Source: Streptomyces malaysiense
GTDB lineage: Bacteria > Actinomycetota > Actinomycetes > Streptomycetales > Streptomycetaceae
Assembly: GCF_000980885.2 (NCBI RefSeq)
Contig: NZ_LBDA02000012.1
Coordinates: forward strand, 310,001 to 374,000
Direction of reading: 5' to 3'
Length of the DNA: 64,000 nt
Below the pieces are notes generated by a model. That model made no database searches. It had not been told where the DNA came from and worked only from the letters and a program-made list of their open reading frames with translations. A program made the position numbers and the translations under genes. Within the stretch, counting starts at the first letter, position 1, and each line of letters starts with the position of its first letter. This document shows positions 19,103 to 27,985 of the stretch, in pieces.

Positions 19103-20617
19103 TTGCCTTCTTCCGCGCCCTCGTCCCGCCTCTCGCCCACCGGGCTGCCGCGCCGGCCCGGCCGGCCCGCCTGGCTCTCTCCGGCCGTCTTCCGGACCGA
19201 GGCCCTTGCGGGCCTGGTGGTCGGTCTCGCTCTGATCCCGGAGGCGATCTCGTTCTCCGTCATCGCCGGCGTCGACCCGAAGGTCGGGCTGTTCGCCGCC
19301 TGCACCATGGCCATGGTGATCGCGTTCGTCGGCGGCCGGCCGGCGATGATCTCCGCGGCCACCGGCGCCGTGGCCCTGGTCGTGGCCCCCGTCGTCCGCC
19401 AGCACGGGCTGGGCTACCTGATCGCCACCGTCATCCTCGCGGGCGTCTTCCAGATAGTCCTCGGCGCGCTGGGAGTGGCCAAGCTGATGCGGTTCGTCCC
19501 GCGCAGCGTGATGGTCGGCTTCGTCAACGCACTGGGCATCCTGCTGTTCACCGCCCAGATCCCCAACCTGCGGGACGTGCCCTGGCCCGTCTATCCGCTG
19601 GTCGCCGGTGGTCTGGCGCTCATGCTGCTGTTCCCCAGGCTGACCAAGGCGGTGCCCGCGCCCCTCGTGGCGATCGTGATCCTGACCGCGATCACCGTCG
19701 CGGCCGGGATCGCCGTACCCACCGTCGGAGACAAGGGCAAGCTGCCGTCCTCCCTGCCCGTGCCGGGCCTGCCTGACGTGCCGTTCACCCTCCACACCCT
19801 CGGCGTCATCGCGCCCTACGCCTTCGCCATGGCCCTGGTGGGGATCATGGAGTCGATGATGACCGCGAAGCTGGTGGACGACCTCACCGACACCCCCTCC
19901 GACAAGACCCGTGAAGCGGTCGGGCAGGGCATCGCGAACATCGTCACCGGCGTCTTCGGCGGCATGGGCGGCTGCGGCATGATCGGCCAGACCATGATCA
20001 ACGTCAAGAGCGGGGCCCGCACCCGCCTGTCGACCTTCCTGGCCGGCTTCTTCCTGCTCGTCCTGTGCATCGTCCTCGGCCCCGTCGTCTCCACCATCCC
20101 CATGGCCGCGCTGGTGGCCGTCATGGTCCTGGTGTCGGTCGGCACCTTCGACTGGCACTCGATCCAGCCCGCCACGCTCAAGCGGATGCCGATCGGCGAG
20201 ACCGCCGTCATGGTCGTCACCGTGATCGTCGTCGTCGCCACCGGCAACCTGTCCATCGGCGTCGTCGTCGGTTCCCTGACCGCCATGGTGATCTTCGCCC
20301 GCCGCGTCGCCCATCTCACCGACGTCACCTCCGTCACCGACCCCGACGGCACCCAGGTCGTCTACGCCGTCAGCGGTCAGCTCTTCTTCGCCTCCTCCAA
20401 CGACCTCGTCACCCAGTTCGACTACGCGGACGACCCCGACAAGGTCGTCATCGACCTCACCGGCACCCACATCTGGGACGCCTCGTCCGTCGCCGCGCTC
20501 GACGCCATCGAGACCAAGTACGCCCAGCGCGGGAAGACCGTCGAGATCATCGGCCTGAACAACCCCAGTGCCCACCTCCACGGCAGGCTCAGCGGCGAAC
20601 TCACCGCCGGCCACTGA
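19103..20617 (+). CDS. SulP family anion transporter with STAS domain
   Basis: A 504-residue membrane protein: about ten or more hydrophobic segments (residues 35-410) with the SulP start LAGLVVGLALIPEAISFSVIAG, then a C-terminal STAS domain (about 415-495; VVIDLTGTHIWDASSVAALD). The family carries sulfate, bicarbonate or other anions; substrate not determinable. The only start in a sensible position is TTG at 19103, without a clear ribosome site, so the start is uncertain. The divergent MerR gene and palindrome indicate inducible expression. Confidence 0.92.
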   Translation: MPSSAPSSRLSPTGLPRRPGRPAWLSPAVFRTEALAGLVVGLALIPEAISFSVIAGVDPKVGLFAACTMAMVIAFVGGRPAMISAATGAVALVVAPVVRQHGLGYLIATVILAGVFQIVLGALGVAKLMRFVPRSVMVGFVNALGILLFTAQIPNLRDVPWPVYPLVAGGLALMLLFPRLTKAVPAPLVAIVILTAITVAAGIAVPTVGDKGKLPSSLPVPGLPDVPFTLHTLGVIAPYAFAMALVGIMESMMTAKLVDDLTDTPSDKTREAVGQGIANIVTGVFGGMGGCGMIGQTMINVKSGARTRLSTFLAGFFLLVLCIVLGPVVSTIPMAALVAVMVLVSVGTFDWHSIQPATLKRMPIGETAVMVVTVIVVVATGNLSIGVVVGSLTAMVIFARRVAHLTDVTSVTDPDGTQVVYAVSGQLFFASSNDLVTQFDYADDPDKVVIDLTGTHIWDASSVAALDAIETKYAQRGKTVEIIGLNNPSAHLHGRLSGELTAGH

Positions 20618-20832
20618 GCCGGCCGCGGGCCCGCCGGTCCCCCGCCCCCGGATCGAAGAAGGTCCCGGCGCGCCGCGGGGCGCCCGGCACGCGGCCGCGG
20701 ACGTGAAGGCCGGGCGGGGACATGACGGCACCGAAGACGGGCTCGGCCGGGTCGCGGACGCCTGCCGGCCGGCTCTCGGGACAGGGGGCGGCCGGAGGGT
20801 GACCCGCGTCGCATCGGTGCGGACGAGGCTTG

Positions 20833-20852
20833 CTATGCAACGAGTTGCATAG
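20833..20852. promoter_or_regulatory. PadR-type operator palindrome
   Basis: CTATGCAA-CGAG-TTGCATAG: 8-bp perfect arms around 4 bases, ending 13 bp before the PadR ATG. PadR/VanR proteins bind ATGCAAC-type inverted repeats, so autoregulation is likely. Confidence 0.75.
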
Positions 20853-20865
20853 AAAGATCGACGGC

Positions 20866-21438
20866 ATGGCGCTCGAACACGCGATCCTGGTGTCGCTTCT
20901 GGAGAAGCCGGGCTCCGGCTATGAACTGGCCCGGCGTTTCGAGCGCTCCATCGGCTACTTCTGGACCGCGACCCACCAGCAGATCTACCGCGTGCTCAAG
21001 CGTATGGAGAACGACGGCTGGGTCGACGCGCGGGACGTCCCGCAACAGGGCCGGCCGGACAAGAAGGAGTACCGCGTCGCCGACCTCGGCCGCGCCGCGC
21101 TGTCCTCCTGGCTGCACGACCCGATCGAACCGGAGAGCGTCCGCCACGACCTGGCCGTCAAGATCCGGGGCGCCGCCTTCGACGACCCGGCCGCCCTGAT
21201 CCGGGAGGTGGAGCGTCACCGCCAGGCCCACCGGGACCGGCTGGCGCACTATCTCGCGGGCCAGGCACGGGACTTCACGGAAACCGGAGCCGGCCCGGCA
21301 GGTCCCGGGGCGCCGCCCGACGCGGAGCGCGAGCTGCAGCACGCCGTACTGCGCGGCGGCATCGCCTACGAGCGGATGATGATCGGCTGGCTGGACGACG
21401 TGCTCGCCACGCTGGCCCGGTTCGGTCCGGACAGCTGA
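20866..21438 (+). CDS. PadR family transcriptional regulator (AphA-like C-terminus)
   Basis: A 190-residue protein. ALEHAILVSLLEKPGSGYEL, QQIYRVLKRMENDGW and RPDKKEYRVADLGR form the PadR winged helix (residues 2-85); an AphA-like helical domain (about 95-185) follows with QRLAHY-type dimerization helices. I start at the ATG at 20866, which matches PadR proteins; upstream in-frame starts would lie inside the operator. It probably controls the acyl-CoA dehydrogenase 78 bp downstream, as well as itself. Confidence 0.93.
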   Translation: MALEHAILVSLLEKPGSGYELARRFERSIGYFWTATHQQIYRVLKRMENDGWVDARDVPQQGRPDKKEYRVADLGRAALSSWLHDPIEPESVRHDLAVKIRGAAFDDPAALIREVERHRQAHRDRLAHYLAGQARDFTETGAGPAGPGAPPDAERELQHAVLRGGIAYERMMIGWLDDVLATLARFGPDS

Positions 21439-21516
21439 CCCCCGCCGGTCCTGCCGGGCCCGACGGGACCGGCCGCCCGCCTCCCACCCGACCACCAGCC
21501 GAAAGGCGCCCTCACC

Positions 21517-23241
21517 ATGGCTGACCAGCTGCTGTTCAACCCGCGCACGTACGACCCCGCGCATTTCGACCCGGAGACACGCCGCCTGCTGCGGGCCACC
21601 GTCGACTGGTTCGAGGAGCGCGGCAAGCGGCGGCTGATCGAGGACTACCGCAGCCGCGCGTGGCTCGGCGACTTCCTGGCCTTCGCGGCGAAGGAGAACC
21701 TGTTCGCCACCTTCCTCACCCCCTCCTCCGCCGCGGGAACGGACGAGCCGGACAAGCGGTGGGACACCGCCCGGATCGCGGCGCTCAACGAGATCCTCGG
21801 CTTCTACGGCCTGGACTACTGGTACGCGTGGCAGGTCACGATCCTCGGCCTCGGCCCGGTCTGGCAGAGCGACAACGCCGCCGCCCGCGCCCGCGCCGCC
21901 GGACTCCTCGACCAGGGTGAGGTGTTCGCGTTCGGACTCTCCGAGAAGGCCCACGGCGCCGACATCTACTCCACCGACATGCTGCTCGAACCCGAGGCCG
22001 GCGGAGGCTTCCGGGCCACCGGCTCCAAGTACTACATCGGCAACGGCAACGCCGCCGGACTCGTCTCCGTCTTCGGCCGCCGCACCGACGTCGAAGGCCC
22101 CGACGGCTACGTCTTCTTCGGCGCCGACAGCCGCCACCCCGCCTACCACCTGGTGAAGAACGTCGTCGACTCCTCGAAGTTCGTCAGCGAGTTCCGCCTG
22201 GAGGACTACCCGGTCGCGGCCGAGGACGTCCTGCACACGGGCCGCGCCGCCTTCGACGCGGCCCTCAACACCGTCAACGTCGGCAAGTTCAACCTGTGCA
22301 CCGCCTCGATCGGCATCTGCGAGCACGCGATGTACGAGGCCGTCACCCACGCCCGCAACCGCGTCCTGTACGGCCGTCCAGTCACCGACTTCCCGCATGT
22401 GCGGCGGGAGTTGACCGACGCGTACGTCCGGCTCGTCGGCATGAAGGCGTTCAGCGACCGCGCGGTCGACTACTTCCGCTGCGCGGGCCCCGACGACCGC
22501 CGCTACCTGCTCTTCAACCCGATGACGAAGATGAAGGTGACCACGGAGGGCGAGAAGGTCATCGACCTGATGTGGGACGTCATCGCCGCCAAGGGCTTCG
22601 AGAAGGACAACTACTTCGCCCAGGCGGCCGTGGAGATCCGGGGCCTGCCGAAGCTGGAGGGCACGGTCCACGTCAACCTGGCGCTGATCCTGAAGTTCCT
22701 GCGCAGTCACCTCCTCGACCCCGCCGAGTACCCCGCGGTGCCGACCCGCCATGACGCGGCGGACGACGACTTCCTGTTCAAGCAGGGCCCGGCCCGCGGC
22801 CTGGGCTCGGTGCGCTTCCACGACTGGCGGCCCGCCTTCGACGCGTACGCGCACCTGCCCAACGTGAGCCGCCTGCGCGAACAGGCCGACGCGCTCTGCG
22901 CGTTCGTCACGACCGCCGCTCCCGACGCGGAGCAGAGCCGCGACCTCGACCTCCTCCTCGCGGTCGGCCAGCTCTTCGCCCTCGTCGTGCACGGTCAGCT
23001 CGTCCTGGAGCAGGCCGCCCTGACCGGGCTCGACCCGGACGTGCTCGACGAACTCTTCGCCGTCCTCGTGAGGGACTTCTCCGCACAGGCCGTCGAACTG
23101 CACGGCAAGGACTCGGCGACCGAGGAACAGCGGAACTGGGCCCTCGGCGCGATCCGCCGCCCCGTGCCGGACCAGACCCGCACGGACCGGGTCTGGCAGC
23201 GCGTCGAAGCGCTGTCCGGGGCGTACGAAATGGCCCCGTAG
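21517..23241 (+). CDS. Acyl-CoA dehydrogenase
   Basis: A 574-residue flavoenzyme. The middle domain shows AFGLSEKAHGADIYSTD (near residue 140) and ATGSKYYIGNGNAAG (near 168); the C-terminal domain shows RNRVLYGRPVTDFPHVRREL (near 285). It oxidises acyl-CoA at alpha-beta with FAD. It is longer than the usual 380-400 residues, with an extra C-terminal helical region (about 430-574). GAAAGG lies 10 nt before the ATG. Behind the PadR gene on the same strand; probably one unit for an aromatic or fatty acid catabolic step. Confidence 0.92.
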   Translation: MADQLLFNPRTYDPAHFDPETRRLLRATVDWFEERGKRRLIEDYRSRAWLGDFLAFAAKENLFATFLTPSSAAGTDEPDKRWDTARIAALNEILGFYGLDYWYAWQVTILGLGPVWQSDNAAARARAAGLLDQGEVFAFGLSEKAHGADIYSTDMLLEPEAGGGFRATGSKYYIGNGNAAGLVSVFGRRTDVEGPDGYVFFGADSRHPAYHLVKNVVDSSKFVSEFRLEDYPVAAEDVLHTGRAAFDAALNTVNVGKFNLCTASIGICEHAMYEAVTHARNRVLYGRPVTDFPHVRRELTDAYVRLVGMKAFSDRAVDYFRCAGPDDRRYLLFNPMTKMKVTTEGEKVIDLMWDVIAAKGFEKDNYFAQAAVEIRGLPKLEGTVHVNLALILKFLRSHLLDPAEYPAVPTRHDAADDDFLFKQGPARGLGSVRFHDWRPAFDAYAHLPNVSRLREQADALCAFVTTAAPDAEQSRDLDLLLAVGQLFALVVHGQLVLEQAALTGLDPDVLDELFAVLVRDFSAQAVELHGKDSATEEQRNWALGAIRRPVPDQTRTDRVWQRVEALSGAYEMAP

Positions 23242-23419
23242 CCCCGACTCCCACTGCGGGAACTCCGACTGGATGATCAACCTGGCCGACTCGCCGACGG
23301 GGTGGGCATCCGCACGGGGGAGCGGTACCCGGCCCAGGCGTCGGCTACCGGGTTCTTCGCCCGCGGGCTCCTCGTGGCAACCTGACGATGGCCGGCAACC
23401 GCACCAGGAAGGTGGCAGG

Positions 23420-23875
23420 ATGAAGATCTCGGTGGACGACCTCTCCGGACCCGAGATCATCGACTTCCTCGACGCGCACGTCAGGGAGTTGAGGTCGATC
23501 ACTCCCCTGGAGAGCAAGCACACACTTGACCTGGAAGGGCTGCGCAAGCCCGAGGTGACCTTCTGGACGATCGAGGACGGCGGAACCCTGGTGGGCTGCG
23601 GCGCGATCAGACGACTCGATGTCGGCCACGCCGAGGTCAAGTCGATGCGAACGGCCCCCTCGCGCAAGCGGAGCGGAATCGCCTCGAAGCTGCTCGCGCA
23701 CATCATCGCCGAGGCCAGGCGCATGGGGTGCTCCAGGCTGAGCCTGGAGACCGGTACGACCGACTTCTTCCGGCCGGCCCGAGCCCTGTACGAGAAGTTC
23801 GAGTTCGAGTACTGCGCGCCCTTCGCCGACTACAAGGAAGACCCCAACAGCGCGTTCATGACGCAACTGCTCTAG
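23420..23875 (+). CDS. GNAT family N-acetyltransferase
   Basis: A 151-residue single-domain GNAT protein: VGCGAIRRLD (near residue 56), KSMRTAPSRKRSGIASKLLAHIIAEA (69-95) carrying the acetyl-CoA loop, and LSLETGTTDFFRPARALYEKFEFEYC near the end. The RSGIAS loop fits the R/Q-x-x-G-x-A/G rule of the family. AGGAAGG precedes the ATG at 23420. Substrate unknown; it stands alone. Confidence 0.9.
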   Translation: MKISVDDLSGPEIIDFLDAHVRELRSITPLESKHTLDLEGLRKPEVTFWTIEDGGTLVGCGAIRRLDVGHAEVKSMRTAPSRKRSGIASKLLAHIIAEARRMGCSRLSLETGTTDFFRPARALYEKFEFEYCAPFADYKEDPNSAFMTQLL

Positions 23876-23975
23876 GGCGTGTATCGGAGGTGCTGGTGTG
23901 GCAGCTGCGGTCAACTGCTCACCGTGAGATCGCGAGGGCCCCGGCGGCTCTCGCGCCGGGACCCCGGCCAGGGGT

Positions 23976-24500
23976 TCATGGCTGCTGGTCGGCGGCTGCG
24001 AAGCGGCTTCGGGTGAGGGTGGCGAAGCAGATCAGGGCCAGGGCTGCGGCGAGGGTCTGGATGAGGGCCATGGGGACGGCGCTGTCGGTGAGACCGGCCA
24101 GGGGCGATACGAGGGCGCCGATGAGGAAGCTGGAGGACCCGAGGAGTGCGGCGGCGGCTCCGGCGCCGTGGCTGGTGCGGTTCATGGCCGGGGCGTTGGC
24201 GTTGCCGATGAGCAGCCCGAGGCTGGAGATCAGGACGAACGGCACCGCGCAGACGACCGTCAGGCTGGGGTGGCCGAATACGCCGGCTGCGAGGGCGAGC
24301 ATCGCCAGGCTGGCGATGAACAGGAGGGCGAGTCCGGTGGTGGCGATCGCATGGACGGGGAAGCGGCGGGGAGCACTTGGCCGTTGAGCTGCCGACGCCG
24401 ACCATCCCGGCGGCGTTGAGTCCGAAGAGCAGGGCGTAGGTCTGGGGTGTGGCGCCGTAGAGGTCCTGGAGGACGAAGGGGGACGCGGCGATGCCTTCCC
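23976..24500 (-). pseudogene. Bcr/CflA-type MFS drug exporter, truncated and frameshifted
   Basis: Two adjacent minus-strand frames together encode the C-terminal half of a Bcr/CflA multidrug transporter. The upstream piece (about 24500-24390) reads SPFVLQDLYGATPQTYALLFGLNAAGM; it stops aligning at about 24380, and the next frame carries on with FPVHAIATTGLALL and GNANAPAMNRTSHGAGAAAALLG through two or more helices to the stop at 23976. No sequence resembling the first six or seven helices is found upstream, so about 200 residues are missing besides the frameshift. It is a dead remnant unless the base calls are wrong; the missing N-terminus argues against that. Confidence 0.75.
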
Positions 24501-24888
24501 GAAACCCTCCCCGCCGCCGCGCGCCGGACACACGGCCTGGGCCTGGCCCAGATGCGGAGCTTGGTCGCCGACCGCGCACGGGCGCCGCGGAGTTTCTGCA
24601 CTGTTCCTGGATCGCCCCCGAGACGTCCATCGAGGCCCTGCACGACGCTTACTCGCTCTGCCTGCTCTCCGCATGCTCTCCATGCGGGCACGGTGCGTGC
24701 GTATTTCGCGTTCCAGCGGACCGAGGGTGTCGCTCGCCGCCCGGTCCGGTGGCACCGCCACGAGAACGTCGCGTCGCCGGCGAGAGCCGCCCGGTAGCTC
24801 GCCCGCCCGTCCCGGGTCCGGAGCGCCGTTTTGCCGGAGCGGCAACAGGAGTGGTGCGGCCGGCGCGTGGTGGGTGACGGTGGGTCCC
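24501..24888. other. Non-coding stretch upstream of the transporter remnant
   Basis: About 390 bp with no supportable gene. One inverted repeat, CCGCATG-CTCTC-CATGCGG (24667-24685), could be an old operator. The stretch probably marks the deletion that removed the 5' half of the transporter. Confidence 0.5.
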
Positions 24889-25569
24889 GTGACCGACGAC
24901 ATCGCTGAAGAATCCCCCGGGTCCACCGCTCCCTCGGCCGCCGGCGGGTACGCCGGAGACCCCGCGCTCCGGGCGGAGTGGGACGAACGGTACGCCGAAC
25001 GGCCGCAGTTGTGGAGCGGCCGGCCCAACGGTGCGCTCGTCGCCGAGACCGCCGGGCTCACCCCTGGACGGGTGCTCGACGTGGGCTGCGGCGAAGGCGC
25101 GGACGCCGTCTGGCTCGCGCGCGCCGGATGGGAGGTGACGGCGCTGGAGGTCTCGGGCGTGGCGCTGGAGCGGGCGGCCGGGCACGCGCGGGACGCCGGC
25201 CTCACCGTTCACTGGGTCCATGCCGCACTTACGGAGGCCGGGCTTCCGCCGGCCTCCTTCGACCTTGTCTCCGCGCAGTACCCGGCCCTGCTGCGCACCC
25301 CCGATGCCGCGGCCGAGCGCGCTCTGCTCGCGGCCGTCGCGCCCGGCGGTGTGCTGCTGCTCGTGCACCACGCGGGGATGGACGACGGGCAGGCGCGCGA
25401 CAGCGGCTTCGACCCGGCTGACTACGTCTGGCCCTCGGCCGTCGCGGAACTGCTCGACGGCGACTGGCGGGTGGAGGTGGACGAGCGGCGGCCACGCGTG
25501 GCACCCGAGGGCGGTGCCGGCGCACACCATGCCGACGACCTGGTGCTGCGCGTGCGGCGACTGCGCTGA
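24889..25569 (+). CDS. Class I SAM-dependent methyltransferase
   Basis: About 226 residues. WDERYAERPQLWSGRPNGALV leads into motif I VLDVGCGEGADAVWLA (near residue 61), then an acidic residue at the end of strand 2 (VTALEVS) and FDLVSAQYPALLR (near 122). This is the Methyltransf_25/TPMT-like group. The start is GTG at 24889; an in-frame GTG at 24874 is an alternative. The substrate is unknown. It stands between the transporter remnant and a convergent TetR gene. Confidence 0.87.
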   Translation: MTDDIAEESPGSTAPSAAGGYAGDPALRAEWDERYAERPQLWSGRPNGALVAETAGLTPGRVLDVGCGEGADAVWLARAGWEVTALEVSGVALERAAGHARDAGLTVHWVHAALTEAGLPPASFDLVSAQYPALLRTPDAAAERALLAAVAPGGVLLLVHHAGMDDGQARDSGFDPADYVWPSAVAELLDGDWRVEVDERRPRVAPEGGAGAHHADDLVLRVRRLR

Positions 25570-25673
25570 GGATCCCTCGGCCCGCGGCCGGCCGCCCGGC
25601 GCCGCCCCGCGAGCCGTGCGCCCTTTGGCGACGGCTTCCCGGAGGGGTGGTGTCGGGTGGGGCCGAGCGCCGA

Positions 25674-26279
25674 CTACGGTCCGGCCGTGCCGGTGGTGTC
25701 CGCCGGCGTGCGGGCGACGGCCCAGGCCGCCTCGATCATCCGGAAGATCTCGTCCAGGGCGGCGTCCGGGTCGGACGCCTCGCGGGCCAGTGAGTAGGCG
25801 TCGATCACGAACCTCGCGATCGTCCGGTTCGCCGTCGTGCCCTTCGACAGGCCGGGATCGCCGGCGATGGCCGCCGCCAGCGACTCCGCGTGGCGCAGCC
25901 TCATCGACTCCTCGTACTCCCGCAGGGCGGGAGACCCGTCGATCAGTCGCCGGACCGGGAGGGCGCTGTCCGCCGTGCAGTGCCGGACCAGGGACTGGAC
26001 CTCGCGGTGCAGCGCGGGGACGAGCGGCTCGTGCGGCGCCCGGCCGGTGACCGCCCGCGTGAGGCATCGCTCGAAGTCGTCGTCCCGTTCGAACACCAGG
26101 GCCTCTTTGGCGGCGAAGTGGGAGAAGAGCGTGGTGACGGCCACATCGGCCTCGGCGGCCACGTCCCGGATCCCCACCGCCTCGTACCCGCGCTCCAGAA
26201 AGAGCCGGAGGGCGGTGTCGGCGATCTTCTTGCGGGTCGCGGCCTTCTTGCGTTCACGGCGTCCGATCGGCACGGTCAT
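25674..26279 (-). CDS. TetR family transcriptional regulator
   Basis: A 201-residue regulator: KIADTALRLFLERGYEAVGIRDVAAEADVAVTTLFSHF is the TetR helix-turn-helix (about residues 18-58, quoted in part: RGYEAVGIRDVA and VTTLFSHFAAKEALV). The C-terminal ligand domain has no recognisable specificity. It is divergent from a quinone-oxidoreductase-like gene 69 bp away, the classic arrangement for a repressor of its neighbour. Confidence 0.92.
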   Translation of the reverse strand: MTVPIGRRERKKAATRKKIADTALRLFLERGYEAVGIRDVAAEADVAVTTLFSHFAAKEALVFERDDDFERCLTRAVTGRAPHEPLVPALHREVQSLVRHCTADSALPVRRLIDGSPALREYEESMRLRHAESLAAAIAGDPGLSKGTTANRTIARFVIDAYSLAREASDPDAALDEIFRMIEAAWAVARTPADTTGTAGP

Positions 26280-26323
26280 GCCGGGACACTATCAAATACG
26301 AATCTGCAACAGATCCAAAAACA

Positions 26324-26338
26324 TAACCGTTAGTGTTA
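26324..26338. promoter_or_regulatory. Candidate TetR operator/promoter between divergent genes
   Basis: TAAC-CGTTAGT-GTTA is an imperfect inverted repeat in the AT-rich 69-bp divergent gap, 11 bp before the oxidoreductase ATG. The gene has no obvious ribosome site and may be leaderless. Confidence 0.5.
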
Positions 26339-26348
26339 CGATCTCCGC

Positions 26349-27242
26349 ATGAGAAAAGTGAGCTTCGACGAGTTCGGCGGTCCGGACGTCCTGCGCCTCG
26401 TGGACGCCGAGGAGCCGCACGCGAGTCCCGGCCGGATACGCGTCGCCGTGCGGGCGGCGGGCGTGAATCCCGTCGACTGGAGGATCCGCGAGGGCCAGAA
26501 GCTGGGGGCCCATCCGGTCGAGTTGCCCTCCGGAGTCGGGCTGGACGCCGCCGGTGTGGTGGACGAGGTCGGCGAGGGCGTCGAAGGAGTCGAGATCGGC
26601 GACCCGGTGTTCGGCGAAGGCTCCAGCACCTACGCCGAGTTCGCCGTGCTGTCGGCCTGGGCCCGTATGCCTGAGGGGCTGACGTTCGAAGAGGCGGCCG
26701 GATACCCCTCCGTGGTGGAGACCGCGCTGCGCGTCATCCGCGAGGTCGGTGTGCGGTCCGGGCAGACACTGCTGGTCAGCGGCGCGTCCGGGGGAGTCGG
26801 CTCGGCGGTGCTGCAGATCGCCCGCGACCGCGGCATCACCGTGATCGGCACGGCCGGGGCCGCGAACCAGGACTATCTGCGCGGCCTGGGCGCCCTCGCC
26901 ACGACGTACGGCGAGGGCTGGGCCGAGCGGGTGCGGCGGCTCGGCGCCGTCGACGCTGCCCTCGACCTGGCCGGTTCCGGCGTGGTCCGCGAACTGGTCG
27001 AGCTGACCGGCGACCCGCGCAAGGTCGTCTCCATCGCCGATCTCGGCGCGCCGCGGCTCGGTGTCCGGTTCTCCGGCGTGGCCGGGAGCGTGCCCGATGC
27101 GCTCGCGGTGGCCGCCGACCTCATCTCGCGGGGAAAGCTCCACATCCCGGTCGAGAAGTCGTATCCGCTCGCCGAGGCCGCGGCGGCGCACATCGACAGC
27201 CGGGCAGGCCACACTCGCGGACGCCGCGTCATGGTCGTCTGA
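26349..27242 (+). CDS. NADP-dependent quinone-oxidoreductase-like protein (MDR family)
   Basis: A 297-residue medium-chain dehydrogenase/reductase. GVNPVDWRIREG near residue 38, GLDAAGVVDEVGEGV near 62, and the NADPH-binding SGASGGVGSAVLQIA near 140 place it with zeta-crystallin/quinone reductases; no zinc-ligand cysteines are present. It would reduce quinones or enals with NADPH. Divergent from the TetR gene, which probably represses it in response to an electrophile or quinone. Confidence 0.92.
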   Translation: MRKVSFDEFGGPDVLRLVDAEEPHASPGRIRVAVRAAGVNPVDWRIREGQKLGAHPVELPSGVGLDAAGVVDEVGEGVEGVEIGDPVFGEGSSTYAEFAVLSAWARMPEGLTFEEAAGYPSVVETALRVIREVGVRSGQTLLVSGASGGVGSAVLQIARDRGITVIGTAGAANQDYLRGLGALATTYGEGWAERVRRLGAVDAALDLAGSGVVRELVELTGDPRKVVSIADLGAPRLGVRFSGVAGSVPDALAVAADLISRGKLHIPVEKSYPLAEAAAAHIDSRAGHTRGRRVMVV

Positions 27243-27573
27243 GAACGGGGCGACCGGCGGGCGCGTCCGCCGGGCCGGTCCGTCGGGACGGGGCCTGCCA
27301 CTGTGCCCCGCGGACCACGGGTACGGAGTCGCAGACGCGCAGCCGCGCGTCCCTGCGGGCCCGGCCCGGGGACGCTCCGGCACCCACCACGCGGCCGTCG
27401 GCGACGGCCGGCCACTCGCCCAGGGCCGAAGGCCCGGCGGTGGTAGGGGGTGTGCCGGACGGCGGCGCGGGCGGTGGCCGTGGGCCGTGCATACGTGCGC
27501 CGGCCGCGCACCGGCCGCGTGATCCGCGGCGTGCGGCGGGGCCGGCGCGGTCGGGCACGCACAGCGCGCGGCG
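27243..27573. other. Convergent intergenic stretch
   Basis: About 330 bp between the oxidoreductase stop and the 3' end of a small minus-strand membrane gene. Very GC-rich, with several short inverted repeats (for example GGCCGTCGGCGACGGCC at about 27400) that may terminate transcription. No gene is supported. Confidence 0.5.
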
Positions 27574-27930
27574 TCAGGCGCGCTCCGTCCCCGTGGTCTC
27601 CTCGGTGCCCCTGGACCGGGCGCGACGGCGGCTCACCAGGGTGCTTCCCACGATCACCAGACCGATGGCGACGACCCTGGCGGCCCCGTAGTAGCCGGCC
27701 GCCGGCTCCTGCGGGGTGCCGGGCAGCCGAAAGGAGACCCACACCGCCGCGAGAGCACCGAGGACGATCAGCGCGACGGCCCCCCACGCGCCGAGGTCCG
27801 CCCACCAGGACACCGGGCCGCGACCCGGGTCGTGGCTCTGCTCAACGCCTCTGTCCGTCAAGGTGAGTTCTCCGGTTCGAGAGTGGTGGCGGTCGCCGGG
27901 GAAGACGCGGATCCGGCGGGGGAGGTTCAC
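27574..27930 (-). CDS. Small membrane protein, function unknown
   Basis: Up to 118 residues with two hydrophobic helices (WGAVALIVLGALAAVWVSF and YYGAARVVAIGLVIVGSTLV) and a basic C-terminal tail. The longest frame starts at GTG 27930; a TTG at about 27862 with GGAG 8 nt upstream would remove the polar first 22 residues and may be the true start. It follows the alpha-mannosidase gene on the same strand by 55 bp, so it may be the last gene of that operon, though nothing in it suggests a glycan role. Confidence 0.65.
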   Translation of the reverse strand: MNLPRRIRVFPGDRHHSRTGELTLTDRGVEQSHDPGRGPVSWWADLGAWGAVALIVLGALAAVWVSFRLPGTPQEPAAGYYGAARVVAIGLVIVGSTLVSRRRARSRGTEETTGTERA

Positions 27931-27985
27931 GCGGGACGTCGCCGAACCGGCCGGCCGCCGCCGGCGACCGCTCGGGCCCCGGGCC

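Noticed and set aside
19007..20731. Long minus-strand open frame opposite SulP
   Set aside because: Asp/Gly/His low-complexity translation; the SulP and STAS motifs on the plus strand are decisive.
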